Notes: generated from the sequence alone by a model not told the origin. A stretch of DNA of 62,477 nucleotides from Myxococcales bacterium (GCA_002716585.1 PBBL01000033.1:1-62477), one strand, 5' to 3'; counted from the first letter of the stretch, positions 18,126-27,973 are shown. Program-made: numbers and translations.

Positions 18126-18165
18126 CGCGAGAGGCGGCTGTGATGCATCACAGCCGCCTCTCGCG
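18126..18165. terminator. Long palindromic terminator behind the PP2C fusion gene
   Basis: A perfect inverted repeat with 20-bp arms and no spacer, starting 20 nt after the stop at 18105 and followed by TATTC. It could serve both this gene and the convergent gene ending at 18293. Confidence 0.75.
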
Positions 18166-18212
18166 TATTCATCCATCCCTGCGGCGCCCCGCGAGGCGCC
18201 TCCAACATCAGC

Positions 18213-18232
18213 GGGCCGCCTCACGGCGGCCC
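18213..18232. terminator. Second hairpin in the convergent gap
   Basis: GGGCCGCC-TCAC-GGCGGCCC, a perfect 8-bp stem with a 4-nt loop, placed between the PP2C-fusion hairpin and the 3' end of the minus-strand gene at 18293. Plausible terminator for the latter; no T run. Confidence 0.5.
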
Positions 18233-18292
18233 TCACACGACCCGAAACACCATCGTCCGCCCCCGCGACCATTCACGCGCGGGCTCGCACCA

Positions 18293-18730
18293 TCACGCCG
18301 CAGCCATCGCGCTGCGTCGGGTCGCCTCCGTCATTCCCAGCACGATCCGCCGCACCCCGCTGACCGCGCGGCAGGTCGCCATCTCCTTGCGCGCCCCGCA
18401 CCCGCCCAGCGTGCACAGGAACAGCTCCTCGCCCATCACGTCGAACCGCCGCACCGAGAGCTGCTCGCGGAGCGTGCTCGGCAGGTAGCCGTTGATCGAC
18501 TCCATGATCCGCGCCTGCGTCGGGCGATCCGAAGCCCGCGTCAGCAGCGGCGCGTAGGCCGACAACACCCGGCTCAGCTCCGCCTCCTCGTCCGCCGCCG
18601 CCACCATCAGCCCGCGTCGGTCGGCGAGGATCACCGCCTCGACGTCGAACATGTCCCGGCAGTGGCGCAGCTGGTAGTGCACTGCCATCCTCATGATGCT
18701 GCTGCGTCGGTATCGCCTGTCTTGCGTCAT
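18293..18730 (-). CDS. Hypothetical protein, possible roadblock/LC7-like fold
   Basis: This 145-residue protein is soluble. FDVEAVILADRRGLMVAAA followed by a helix LSRVLSAYAPLL, then strands in RFDVMGEELFLCTLGGCG, follows the roadblock/LC7 order (strand, DRxGL turn, long helix, strand pair). Roadblock proteins regulate small GTPases such as MglA in Myxococcota, but the match here is weak and the Cys residues near the C terminus are unusual. I chose the ATG at 18730 with GAGA upstream. A 14-bp palindrome lies about 90 bp upstream. It is monocistronic and convergent with the PP2C fusion. Confidence 0.6.
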   Translation of the reverse strand: MTQDRRYRRSSIMRMAVHYQLRHCRDMFDVEAVILADRRGLMVAAADEEAELSRVLSAYAPLLTRASDRPTQARIMESINGYLPSTLREQLSVRRFDVMGEELFLCTLGGCGARKEMATCRAVSGVRRIVLGMTEATRRSAMAAA

Positions 18731-18816
18731 GTCTGCTCTCACCGCGTTGCGGGCGTTGTGTGGCCCGGAGTTGCCTTGCCAATCCATCGGGGTTCAGACC
18801 TCCATGTCGCCCACTA

Positions 18817-18830
18817 TCCTACATGTAGGA
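18817..18830. promoter_or_regulatory. Perfect 14-bp palindrome, possible operator
   Basis: TCCTACATGTAGGA lies 87 bp upstream of the start at 18730, in an intergenic region. A perfect dyad of this size in A+T-richer DNA suggests a dimeric regulator site. No matching copy was noticed elsewhere in the window. Confidence 0.4.
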
Positions 18831-18975
18831 CATTGGAGCACAAGAAACCGCCTCAAAAATCGTCCGACGTCCTCCAGTGGCCCTTTACGGGTCACGCAGC
18901 GGCGTAAACCATGGCAACATCACAGACCTCGGGGTGAACCTCGGGCGCGAGGCGCCGTCCGAGGGATAAAGAGCC

Positions 18976-19004
18976 TTGACAAGGAGGCGGAAGTTGCCTA
19001 AGTA
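18976..19004 (+). promoter_or_regulatory. Putative promoter of the tRNA-Cys gene
   Basis: A perfect -35 TTGACA at 18976-18981, 17-bp spacer, then TAAGTA at 18999-19004. The -10 is weak, but the place, about 58 nt before the tRNA, fits a leader. Confidence 0.45.
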
Positions 19005-19061
19005 GTCTCTCACCCTCTGGAGAGGAGCCCGGGCTTCGGCCCCAATCCTTCATCCAGGTGT

Positions 19062-19132
19062 GGCGCTGTGGCCAAGTGGTAAGGCAGGGGCCTGCAAAGC
19101 CTTGATCACCGGTTCAAATCCGGTCAGCGCCT
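19062..19132 (+). tRNA. tRNA-Cys (anticodon GCA)
   Basis: A 71-nt cloverleaf: acceptor GGCGCTG paired with CAGCGCC, D arm GCC-AAGTGGTAA-GGC, anticodon loop CTGCAAA with GCA at positions 34-36, T arm ACCGG-TTCAAAT-CCGGT, discriminator T. The CCA end is not encoded. The two bottom anticodon-stem pairs are G-T. It sits between the PP2C fusion region and the FHA gene. Confidence 0.95.
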
Positions 19133-19163
19133 CTTCACAACACAACTCGACTATCTGGACAGG

Positions 19164-19193
19164 TTGGCGTCGCCCGCCCTGAACCTGTATAGA
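19164..19193 (+). promoter_or_regulatory. Putative promoter of the FHA gene
   Basis: TTGGCG at 19164-19169, 18-bp spacer, TATAGA at 19188-19193, about 56 nt before the ATG at 19250 and downstream of the tRNA. Confidence 0.5.
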
Positions 19194-19249
19194 TAGATCA
19201 GCGACACCTCGACCTCTGGAGATCGACTGCGTAGAGGCTGGGCGGCGGC

Positions 19250-20407
19250 ATGGCGCTGAAGATTACCGTCAAGACAGCGAGCGACAGCATCGCGACCTAT
19301 GAGTTTGTCTTCGAACGCACGGAGATCACCATAGGGCGGAGCGCCTCGTGTGACGTCCAGCTGCCCTTCCCCACCGTCTCCAGCCGCCACCTCACGCTTC
19401 TGCGCGAGGGCACCACCTACCTCGTCGCCGACATCGGCAGCACCAACGGCACCCGGCTCAACGACCGCCTCCTGGAGCCCAACCACTTCGCGCCGCTCCA
19501 CCTCGGCGATCGGCTCGTGCTGACCGACGTCACCCTCACGATCAACTCCACCGACTCCTTCAAAGGCGACATGACCTCCGACCAGACCGCCGATCTGGTC
19601 CGCAACATGGTCTCGGACTACCTGGAGGGGCAGTCCCTCGATCCGCGGGACACCACGGCGCACCTTGAGGTCCTTCAGGGCGCGGACGAGGGGGCGCAGC
19701 GGGCGCTGCTCAAGGAGGAGGGGCGGCTGTCGGTCGGGGCCGACCCGGCCTCGTGCCACTGGGTGCTGCGCGACCCCGAGATGCCGCCGCGGGCCTTCTC
19801 CCTCGCGCCCCACCGAGGCGCCTGGGCGCTCGAACACGGCGGCCACGAGCTGCCGGTCTACCTCGACGGCTTCCCCATCGCCGCCGAGGGCTCGGTGCGT
19901 ATCCGCGGAGGCGGACGCGTGCGGGTCGCCCACACGACGTTTCTGTTCATCGATCCACTCGAAGACGTGCTCGCCGACCTCGAAGACATCTCCGGCGACG
20001 AGGGCATGGAGCGCCCCCCGTCGCGCTCCACCATCGAGGTCCCCGCCAGCCAGATCCGCAAGCTCCGCGGCGGGAGGCGCCCCCCCTCGACGCGCACCCC
20101 CTCCGTGCTCATCGAAGGCGCGCTGAACGTCGGCGACATCAGCGGCGACGACTTCTCCGAGGAGACCACCAAGCAGGTCTACGAGGACGACGTCAACCCC
20201 GAGCCCCCCCGCACCCAGATCGGCCTCCCCCTCTCCGGCAGCTCCCTCGACTCCGACCTCGCCGTCGCCGGGAGCGTCGAGGAGCAGCACCTCGCCGTCG
20301 AGGCCAGCCGCGGCTGGAGCCGCACCGACGTCGTCCTACTCTCCGTCACCATCGCGCTCGCCACCATGGCGCTGGTCGTCTTCGTGCTCCTCTTCAACTG
20401 GGGCTGA
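19250..20407 (+). CDS. FHA-domain membrane protein with a second, degenerate FHA-like repeat
   Basis: This 385-residue protein starts with a canonical FHA domain (about 1-100): ITIGRSASCDVQL, VSSRHLTLL, IGSTNGTRLND. These are the phosphothreonine-binding Gly-Arg, Ser-x-x-His and Asn residues. A second region at about 140-245 keeps the spacing (SVGADPASCHWVLRD, GHELPVYLDG, RVAHTTFLFID) but has lost the key residues. A low-complexity linker precedes one C-terminal membrane helix (VVLLSVTIALATMALVVFVLL) ending four residues before the stop, so it is probably tail-anchored with the FHA domain in the cytosol. Likely a reader of kinase output. Its last 72 bp overlap the 3' end of the PAP2 gene. Confidence 0.88.
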   Translation: MALKITVKTASDSIATYEFVFERTEITIGRSASCDVQLPFPTVSSRHLTLLREGTTYLVADIGSTNGTRLNDRLLEPNHFAPLHLGDRLVLTDVTLTINSTDSFKGDMTSDQTADLVRNMVSDYLEGQSLDPRDTTAHLEVLQGADEGAQRALLKEEGRLSVGADPASCHWVLRDPEMPPRAFSLAPHRGAWALEHGGHELPVYLDGFPIAAEGSVRIRGGGRVRVAHTTFLFIDPLEDVLADLEDISGDEGMERPPSRSTIEVPASQIRKLRGGRRPPSTRTPSVLIEGALNVGDISGDDFSEETTKQVYEDDVNPEPPRTQIGLPLSGSSLDSDLAVAGSVEEQHLAVEASRGWSRTDVVLLSVTIALATMALVVFVLLFNWG

Positions 20408-20995
20408 TCCACGCTCCCAGCGCCTCCCCAACACAAAGCCGCCCGCCCCAAGCGCCGCCCCCAGCGCCCCGCCGACCACCACGTCCAACGGAAAGTGCAC
20501 CCCGAGCACCACCCGGCTGAGCGCCACCAGCAGCGCCAGCGTCACGAAGACGACCGCCCCCCTCGGCGCCAACAGCGCCATGAAGATCATCCAGGCGAAG
20601 GCGTGCTGCGCATGCCCCGACGGGAACGACCGCGCCGTCAGCGGGCGCGTCCTCAAGCGCACCTCGCCGCGCTTCAGCTCACGGCCCCAGCCCGGCTCCG
20701 GGGGCGGCTCGAAGGGCTCGGCGATGGAGAAGTGGATCAGCGGCCGCGGCCGCATGAACGTGGACTTGAGCGCGCCGTTGACGCCCGCGCTGAGCGCCAC
20801 CGTCAAGAACAGCGCCGCGGCCATGCGTGGGCGCCCGCGCCCGTAAAGCCCGAAGATGACCAGGAGCAGGATCACCACCCCCGGCAGGTTGCCCACCAGC
20901 GTCACGGTCTGAAACAGCGCCACGCCGAACGCGCCCCACTCCAGGCCGTTGATGGTCAGGAACAGCGAGGCGTCCGCGGCGAGCAGGGCTTCCAT
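20336..20995 (-). CDS. PAP2-family membrane phosphatase
   Basis: This 219-residue polytopic protein carries the three PAP2 motifs: KSTFMRPRP (KX6RP), FPSGHAQ (PSGH) and SRVVLGVHFPLDV (SRX5HX3D). Members dephosphorylate lipids such as undecaprenyl pyrophosphate or phosphatidic acid in the inner membrane. Its last residues (Glu/Asp/Arg-rich) are encoded opposite the FHA gene's membrane-helix codons, an antisense overlap of 72 bp. It may be co-transcribed with the CoA transferase ending at 21007, but that gene runs toward it from upstream with an 11-nt gap. Stops in TAG. Confidence 0.88.
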   Translation of the reverse strand: MEALLAADASLFLTINGLEWGAFGVALFQTVTLVGNLPGVVILLLVIFGLYGRGRPRMAAALFLTVALSAGVNGALKSTFMRPRPLIHFSIAEPFEPPPEPGWGRELKRGEVRLRTRPLTARSFPSGHAQHAFAWMIFMALLAPRGAVVFVTLALLVALSRVVLGVHFPLDVVVGGALGAALGAGGFVLGRRWERGSAPVEEEHEDDQRHGGERDGDGE

Positions 20996-21006
20996 GACGA
21001 CGCTCC

Positions 21007-22209
21007 TCAGGCCACGCTCACGACCCCGCGCTCGGCCATCTCCTCGATCTGCTCCGACGTCCTGCCCAGCTCGCCGAGGATCTCGCGCGTGTGCTCACCG
21101 AGGTGAGGGGGCGGGCGGAACCACGCCCGATCGGCGGGCGTGAGCGGGGTCGCGGTCTGCTTGAGCGGCCCCAGCGCGGGCTTGTCGAGCGTAAAGAAGA
21201 TGTCCCGGTCGATGAACAGCGGGTCGTCCTCCAGCTCATCCGGGCGCCGCACCGGGACGCAGCAGCAGTCCACTCCGGCGAGGGCGTCGATCCACCCCGC
21301 CTGGGTCCGGGTGCGGAACAGCTCGGCCAGCTCCCGCTTGACCTCAAGCCCCACCGCGTCGGAGCGGTGCCCGTCGGTCTGGCGCGCCTCGAACCCGGCC
21401 GCCTCACAGAACGCCAGCCAGAACTTGGCCTCCAGCGCCCCGAGCGCCATGTGCCGCCCGTCCTGGGTCTCGTAGACCCCGTAGCAGGCCCAACCCCCGT
21501 TGAGCATCCCGCGGGCCGCCTCCTCCACGGGGCTGCCCGCGCTCAGCAGCGAGATCATGGGGAGCATGAACGCCAGCGCCCCTTCGGTCATGGAGATGTC
21601 GAGCCACACCCCCTCCCAGTCGTCGCCGCTGCGCCCCCGCTCCAGCAGCGCCGCCAGGATCGAGGACACCGCGTAGAGCGCCCCCCCGGCGATGTCCGCC
21701 ACCTGAAAGCCGGGGACGACCAGCTCGCCGGGGTCGCGCCCGGTCCCGTAGACCAGCCCCGCCCGCGCGATGTAGTTGAGGTCGTGGCCCGCCTCAAGCC
21801 GCGCCGGGCCGGTCTGGCCGTAGCCCGAGATCGAGCAGACGATCACGCCGGGGAAGTCCGCCTCCAGGCGCTCGGCGCCGAACCCGAGCCGCTCCATCAC
21901 GCCGGGGCGGAAGGACTCGATCAGGACGTCGGCGTCGGCGATCAGATCCGCGAGCAGCCCCAGCCCCTCGGGCTCCTTGAGGTTGAGGGTGACCGAGCGC
22001 TTGTTGCGGTTGATCCCCGCGAAGAACGAGCCCATCGGCCCGATGAAGGGCTGATAGAGCCTCGCGTAGTCGCCGCCGCGCGGGTCTTCGATCTTGATGA
22101 CGTCGGCGCCCAGGTCGCCCAGCAGGACCGTGGCGAACGGGCCGGGCAGCAGCCGGGTCAGGTCCACGACCCGGACCCCGGCGAGCGGGCGGTTGAGGTG
22201 TCGTCGCAT
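21007..22209 (-). CDS. CaiB/BaiF family CoA transferase (alpha-methylacyl-CoA racemase-like)
   Basis: This 400-residue protein begins with the family opening RPLAGVRVVDLTRLLPGPFAT and LGDLGADVIKIEDP, followed by NRNKRSVTLNLKEPEG. The catalytic aspartate lies in EAGHDLNYIARAG. These are type III CoA transferases and acyl-CoA racemases; GPGD-type and SFFAGINRNKRS segments lean to the racemase/formyl-CoA transferase group. It may act on branched or bile-acid-like CoA esters together with the SCP2 lipid-binding protein just upstream. The start at 22209 has GGAG 6 nt before it. A PAP2 gene follows after 11 nt. Confidence 0.88.
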   Translation of the reverse strand: MRRHLNRPLAGVRVVDLTRLLPGPFATVLLGDLGADVIKIEDPRGGDYARLYQPFIGPMGSFFAGINRNKRSVTLNLKEPEGLGLLADLIADADVLIESFRPGVMERLGFGAERLEADFPGVIVCSISGYGQTGPARLEAGHDLNYIARAGLVYGTGRDPGELVVPGFQVADIAGGALYAVSSILAALLERGRSGDDWEGVWLDISMTEGALAFMLPMISLLSAGSPVEEAARGMLNGGWACYGVYETQDGRHMALGALEAKFWLAFCEAAGFEARQTDGHRSDAVGLEVKRELAELFRTRTQAGWIDALAGVDCCCVPVRRPDELEDDPLFIDRDIFFTLDKPALGPLKQTATPLTPADRAWFRPPPHLGEHTREILGELGRTSEQIEEMAERGVVSVA

Positions 22210-22359
22210 GGGGGCTCCTGGTGTGTGGGGTCGGGGCAAGAAGTGAAGAAGCCCGACCCGCCCGGTGGCAGGCCAGGCTTCGCTGGCTCTCGGTCCAGGT
22301 CGCTCAGCGCGACCTGGCTGCGCTCGCGTCGAGCGACATCGCGACGACGCGGGCGAGGA

Positions 22360-22686
22360 TCAGACCAGGACCTGCTGCAGCTTCATCGCCAGGCCCATGT
22401 CGCCCTCGATCTTGAGCTTGCCGAGCATGAAGGCCTGCATGCCGGGGAGCTTCCCGGTGACGAGGTCCATGAAGTCGCCCTCCTCCATCGTGATGGAGCA
22501 CTGCGCGTCGTCGCTGGGGCCCGCGGACACCCAATCGGAGTCCTTGGTCAGGTTCACGACCCAGGTGCCACCGTTGTCGCCGTTGATGATGAACTGGTAG
22601 ACGGCGCCCACGGACTTGGACCCCTCAGGATCCTTGGCAAGCGTGGCCGGGAGACTCTCCTCGAAGTAGGACTTTGGGCTGGACAT
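22360..22686 (-). CDS. SCP2 sterol-binding domain protein
   Basis: This 108-residue protein is a single SCP2 domain: YQFIINGDNGGTWVVNLT, then ISI-type strand CSITMEEGDFMDLVTGKLPGMQAFMLGKLKIEGDMGLAMKLQQVL, the family's G-K-L-K-I-E-G-D hallmark. Such proteins bind lipids or acyl-CoAs and present them to enzymes. It lies 150 bp upstream of the CaiB-type transferase on the same strand and has a strong promoter, so the two probably act in one lipid pathway. The ATG at 22686 follows a GGGGGT stretch; the longer open frame upstream lacks protein character. Confidence 0.9.
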   Translation of the reverse strand: MSSPKSYFEESLPATLAKDPEGSKSVGAVYQFIINGDNGGTWVVNLTKDSDWVSAGPSDDAQCSITMEEGDFMDLVTGKLPGMQAFMLGKLKIEGDMGLAMKLQQVLV

Positions 22687-22781
22687 GGCGTTACCCCCAG
22701 GTGGTGGTGGTGATTCAGTGGGATACAGCCCCGGCGGGTGGGCCGGGGGAGATGTGAGCAACAACTCACCTTTGACGGCGC

Positions 22782-22811
22782 AAGATAGCCGCGTCGGGGA
22801 TCGCGTGTCAA
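22782..22811 (-). promoter_or_regulatory. Strong sigma-70-like promoter of the SCP2 gene
   Basis: On the minus strand, TTGACA (22811-22806), 18-bp spacer, TATCTT (22787-22782), about 95 nt before the start at 22686. The -35 box is a perfect consensus. Confidence 0.65.
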
Positions 22812-22845
22812 CCACTGGATGGAGGGGGTGTGTTTGGAGAGAGCG

Positions 22846-23628
22846 TCACATGGCGCGGATGATGGTCCGGCGGCCCACCTTGCCCTGCGCCGCCTTCGCC
22901 TCGTCCATCGAGCCGTAGCGGCCCACGAGGACCCGGTGCACCCGACCTCGCCCGGGCGCGTTGCCCGACACCACCCGCGCGGGCAGCCCTCGGGACTTGA
23001 GCTGCGCGAGCACCTGATCGGCCTCGCCCTTGTCCGAGAAGGCGCCCGCCTGGAGGGCGTAGCGGCGGCTGTCGCTGGCCTCGGCGCGCGGCGCCTCGCT
23101 GCGACCCAGGACCCGGCGGCCCACGGCGCCCGCGTTGTCGTCCGCCGCCGACGGGACGTCCCGCTCCAGGACGCGGCCGTCTGGCACCGCGGCGATCACG
23201 TCGCGGCTGGCGTCGCGGCGCGCCGAGCGCTTCTCGGGGCGCGACTCACGGCTGAGCACCCGGCGATCGCCTGAGCGCTTCGGCCGCTTCATCCGCGCGA
23301 GCTGCCGGTAACGGGGGCGCTTGCCGCGGAAGCGGCTGTAATCGAGCCCCTCGTTGTTGGCGTTCCAGTCCGGTGACTTGACCGCGCGGCGCTGGTGGGG
23401 CTCCGCCGGGGCGTCCAGCTCATCGAAGAAGGAGAACTCCTCGATCGAAGCCTGCGCTGAGTTCTTCGCGGCGTTCTTGTCCGGCGACGTCATCAATCCA
23501 GCGATGAAGGCGCCGTAGCCCTCGAAGTTGACCACCCGGCCCACCTCGAAGCCCACCACGAAGAGGACCCCTGCGCCGAGCAGGAGCGCGACCACCATAA
23601 AACCAAACTGCCTGGCGTCCATCTTCAT
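22846..23628 (-). CDS. SPOR-domain membrane protein
   Basis: This 260-residue protein has a short cytosolic start, one membrane helix (FGFMVVALLLGAGVLFVVGF, about 8-27), a long Arg/Asp/Pro-rich periplasmic linker and a C-terminal SPOR domain (about 185-258: YALQAGAFSDKGEADQVLAQL, VHRVLVGRYGSMDEAKA). SPOR domains bind denuded peptidoglycan at division sites, so it is a likely septal or cell-wall protein. The linker contains repeats of VLSRESRPEKRSARRD-like basic-acidic stretches. Its own promoter is visible upstream. It is not in an operon with the SCP2 gene, which lies downstream beyond 159 bp. Confidence 0.88.
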   Translation of the reverse strand: MKMDARQFGFMVVALLLGAGVLFVVGFEVGRVVNFEGYGAFIAGLMTSPDKNAAKNSAQASIEEFSFFDELDAPAEPHQRRAVKSPDWNANNEGLDYSRFRGKRPRYRQLARMKRPKRSGDRRVLSRESRPEKRSARRDASRDVIAAVPDGRVLERDVPSAADDNAGAVGRRVLGRSEAPRAEASDSRRYALQAGAFSDKGEADQVLAQLKSRGLPARVVSGNAPGRGRVHRVLVGRYGSMDEAKAAQGKVGRRTIIRAM

Positions 23629-23768
23629 ATGCCGTCCCCCAGGGCGCACCACGCCACCGACGCCCCAACGATGCACCTCGCCCAAAGACACCAGCCGCGG
23701 CGGCTCGTGCGGTGAGGAACTGTCGGGACGCGGAGCACACATGCGCTCTTGACCTGCGTCCGACCTAC

Positions 23769-23796
23769 AGGCTAGGGCGTCAGGGGACATCGTCAA
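23769..23796 (-). promoter_or_regulatory. Putative promoter of the SPOR gene
   Basis: On the minus strand, TTGACG (23796-23791), 16-bp spacer, TAGCCT (23774-23769), in an unusually A+T-rich stretch (T runs near 23795-23850) after the NAD kinase stop. About 140 nt upstream of the ATG. Confidence 0.45.
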
Positions 23797-23859
23797 AAAA
23801 ACTCCCTTATATCGACCGGAGGGCAGCTTTTTTGAAGATAAAAAGGCCGCGATGCCACC

Positions 23860-24780
23860 TCACGCGAAGCGACGATCCTCGTCGACGCCGAGGATGACGA
23901 GCGGGGGCGCGGCTCCGGTGATGGCGATCTGATCGCCCATGCCGACGTCGTAGACGGCGTGGGGGCCGTCGAGGAAGACGCACCCGGTCCGCATGCGGGA
24001 GATCACCGTCAGGCCGTCGCCCATGGGCTGGACGCCGCCGAGGAGGTTGTAGCGGCCGCGCGGCGGCAGGTAGGGCTCGCGCACGAGGTACTGGAGCAGC
24101 TCGGAGCCGAGCGGCAGCACGATCCCCCCCGCCGATCGGATCGCCGCGGTGGAGCCCGCCGGGGTCGCGACCCAGATCCCGCTGGAGCGGTGCTCCTCGC
24201 GGTGGCTGGCCACCTCCAGGATGTAGCGCGAGGTCGCGGCCGGGTTGCCGTCGGCGATCAGGATGTCGTTGAGCACCGGGGGATCGATGACGGTGCCGTT
24301 GATCGCGATCCGAAAGCGGCTCAGCTCGAAGGTCCTGACGCGGCCCGAGATCACCCCGGTGAGGGCCTCCGAGAAGTCGGCCCCGGTCGTGGCGCAGAAG
24401 TAGCCCACGCTGGAGACGGGATCGGAGTTGACCCCAAGCAGCGGGGTCGCGTCCTTCAGGCGGTGGGAGACGTCGAGGACCGTGCCGTCGCCGCCGACGG
24501 TGATCACGAGGTCGTAGCCCGCGATCGACTCCAGATCGCCCCGGTAGAGCACGTCGTGGGGCCAGGAGCGGTGCTCCAGCTCCTGGCGGACCTGCTCAAG
24601 GCTGATCTGGTGGCGCTCGTGGCTGGGGCGGAGGCGCGCGACGGCCTCGTTGCCCGCCTCCAGGAGGTCGTCGGTCTCGTCGTGGCCCGCGCGGGTGTCG
24701 GCGCGGCGGTACTCCTCCAGCGCGCTGCGCTTGTGGACGACCAGGGTGCGGGGGCGAGGGGGGATCTTGGGGGTAGGCAA
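23860..24780 (-). CDS. NAD kinase family protein
   Basis: This 306-residue protein has VITVGGDGTVLDVSH (GGDGT motif), NDILIADGNPAATSRY (NE/D-type motif) and TPAGSTAAIRSAGG (normally TPTGSTAY), the set that defines ATP-NAD kinases, which phosphorylate NAD+ to NADP+. The early segment (RSALEEYRR, then a long acidic/basic helix) differs from the standard NadK start and fits the longer branch of the family. I chose TTG at 24780 because it has GAGGAG about 8 nt before it and does not overlap the upstream gene; a longer frame would run into it. The upstream gene ends 20 nt away. Confidence 0.82.
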   Translation of the reverse strand: MPTPKIPPRPRTLVVHKRSALEEYRRADTRAGHDETDDLLEAGNEAVARLRPSHERHQISLEQVRQELEHRSWPHDVLYRGDLESIAGYDLVITVGGDGTVLDVSHRLKDATPLLGVNSDPVSSVGYFCATTGADFSEALTGVISGRVRTFELSRFRIAINGTVIDPPVLNDILIADGNPAATSRYILEVASHREEHRSSGIWVATPAGSTAAIRSAGGIVLPLGSELLQYLVREPYLPPRGRYNLLGGVQPMGDGLTVISRMRTGCVFLDGPHAVYDVGMGDQIAITGAAPPLVILGVDEDRRFA

Positions 24781-24799
24781 AACGTTCGCTCCTCGGGGG

Positions 24800-25960
24800 T
24801 CAACGCCCGGTGTACCAGCGGCGGATGATCGCCGTCGCCGGCTTACCCCGCGGGGCGTAATGGATGTCCTCGGGGCCACCGTAACCGTTCCAGTTCCACA
24901 GGAACACCCCGGAGACGCCGAGGTGCTCGGGCTCCTCCGGAGGGCGCTCCACCGCCCAGGCGAGCCAGGCCTCGTACATCGCGCGGTAGGCGAGGTACTG
25001 CGTCATCGGGCTCGCCGCCTTCGCCTGCGTGTAGTCCCATGGGTGGGCCGCGCTCCCAACCTGCGACGGATAGCCCACCTCCGTCAAGATCAACGGCCTG
25101 CCGGTCAGCACCGAGTAGCTCGCGATGACGCTCAGCGCCGCCTGCCAGGTCGCGCGCAGCTCGGCCAGCTCGGGCTCAGGCTCCTTGGACAGCTCGAAGT
25201 AGCCGGTCATCCCGACCAGATCGAGCTGATCCCAGAAGGTGACCCCGTGGAAGTGATCCCAGTTCGACGAGTAGATCAGGTCGCCCTTGTACTGCTCGCG
25301 CACGCGGGAGATCAGCGACACCCAGCGGTCACGCTCGTGCTCCATGCTCAGCAGCTCGCTCCCCACCGAGTAGACGATCACCCCCTCCTCGGCGGCCAAC
25401 CGGGCGTAATGCAGCACGAACGCCTCGTAGGACGCCCACCAGCGGGCGCGGTTGGCGGGCTCCAGCTTGCCGCGCCACTCCCCGGAGCGGCGGCGGTGCA
25501 GGTGGAGGATCGGGAACAGCATCACCTTCAGCCCCGCCGCCCGCGCCTCGCGTATGACGGCCCGGACCTCGTCGTCCGAGTAGGTCTCCACCGGATCGGG
25601 GCGGATCGACACCGAGCGGACGTGCTCCTGCCGCCACGAGGTCACCAGCGACACGTGGGTCGCGCCGAGGGCCTTGATCTCGCGGAACATCTGCTTGTGG
25701 TCGAGCCCCGGGGTGCGGGTGTAGAGCCCCACCGCGACCCCGCGGACGAACGCGCGCTTGAAGGCCCCGCCGGGCTTCGGCGGCGGCTCCATCCCCTCGG
25801 GCGCCCAGGCTGGCCCGAAGGAGGGCACGCGGGCGGGGGTCGGGTGCCGCGCGCGTTGGAGCGCGCCGTCGCCCTCGTCGGCGAGCGCAGGGCGACACGA
25901 GGTCGTCGCCAGCACGACGAGCGCCACGAGCGCGCACAACCATGGCCATCCAGAACCCAC
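24800..25960 (-). CDS. Glycoside hydrolase-like (GH113-type TIM barrel) exported protein
   Basis: This 386-residue protein has a hydrophobic signal segment (WPWLCALVALVVLATTSC) with an imperfect lipobox, then a TIM-barrel domain: RGVAVGLYTRTPG, LGATHVSLVTSWRQEH, VIREARAAGLKVMLFPIL, VIVYSVGSELLS and ILTEVGYPS. The two glutamates in SVGSELLS and LTEVGYPS sit where the acid/base and nucleophile stand in GH113 beta-mannanases, so activity on a mannan or related glycan is plausible. SNWDHFHGVTFWDQLDLVGMTGYF is also typical. The start is GTG at 25960 with AAGGAGG 6 nt upstream. The gene is divergent from gpmI, 94 bp away. Confidence 0.78.
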   Translation of the reverse strand: MGSGWPWLCALVALVVLATTSCRPALADEGDGALQRARHPTPARVPSFGPAWAPEGMEPPPKPGGAFKRAFVRGVAVGLYTRTPGLDHKQMFREIKALGATHVSLVTSWRQEHVRSVSIRPDPVETYSDDEVRAVIREARAAGLKVMLFPILHLHRRRSGEWRGKLEPANRARWWASYEAFVLHYARLAAEEGVIVYSVGSELLSMEHERDRWVSLISRVREQYKGDLIYSSNWDHFHGVTFWDQLDLVGMTGYFELSKEPEPELAELRATWQAALSVIASYSVLTGRPLILTEVGYPSQVGSAAHPWDYTQAKAASPMTQYLAYRAMYEAWLAWAVERPPEEPEHLGVSGVFLWNWNGYGGPEDIHYAPRGKPATAIIRRWYTGR

Positions 25961-26054
25961 GGACACCCTCCTTGCTTGAGCGTTGGCCCTGCGCCAGACG
26001 CATGGGCTATACTGCGCGACGCCGTACCCAGCACACAAGCGAGGAGAGACAGGC

Positions 26055-27713
<1,659 letters not shown>

Positions 27714-27763
27714 CCCCCTCCGCTGGCCCGGCCCGGGAATCTGAACACAAAGACAGTTCTTTC

Positions 27764-27792
27764 TTGACGGGGCGTGAAAACCCGTCTAGTAT
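27764..27792 (+). promoter_or_regulatory. Sigma-70-like promoter of the 39-codon unit
   Basis: TTGACG at 27764-27769, 17-bp spacer, TAGTAT at 27787-27792. Inside the spacer an inverted ACGGG/CCCGT flanks GCGTGAAAA, which could be an operator. A CTGAAC/GTTCAG dyad follows near 27795-27817. It fires about 60 nt before the small ORF. Confidence 0.6.
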
Positions 27793-27853
27793 ACTGAACT
27801 ACAGTCAGGGTTCAGGCACGTAGCCTCCCTGAAGGGCCAAGGAGGAGGACTTC

Positions 27854-27973
27854 ATGCAACACAACACCCCACATCACACGCGCGAACACGTCCTACCGAC
27901 CCTCGTCGGGCGCACCCTCATCACGGCAGGGGCGGACACCTGCTCGTTGGAAGACGACACGGGGCTGCGGTGA
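27854..27973 (+). CDS. Small ORF of 39 codons, unknown
   Basis: This is a short protein with five His in the first 15 residues (MQHNTPHHTREHV), a hydrophobic-neutral middle (LPTLVGRTLITAG) and an acidic end (LEDDTGLR). It has the best ribosome site in this part of the window, AAGGAGGAGG 5 nt before the ATG, and its own promoter at 27764-27792. A stem CCCTGAG/CTCAGGG (27995-28014) lies behind it, then a strong terminator at 28090-28140. No signal peptide or family is seen. It may be a real small protein, a leader peptide controlling a transcript of about 330 nt, or an sRNA with an incidental ORF. It is separate from gpmI, whose stop is 140 nt upstream. Confidence 0.55.
   Translation: MQHNTPHHTREHVLPTLVGRTLITAGADTCSLEDDTGLR

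Noticed and set aside
23795..23850. T-rich stretch between the NAD kinase and SPOR genes as a transposon scar
   Set aside because: It is explained by a promoter and transcript end; no inverted repeats or target duplication.
25985..26013. A full promoter for gpmI
   Set aside because: The -10 TATACT is good but no acceptable -35 lies 16-18 bp upstream, so only the -10 is mentioned.
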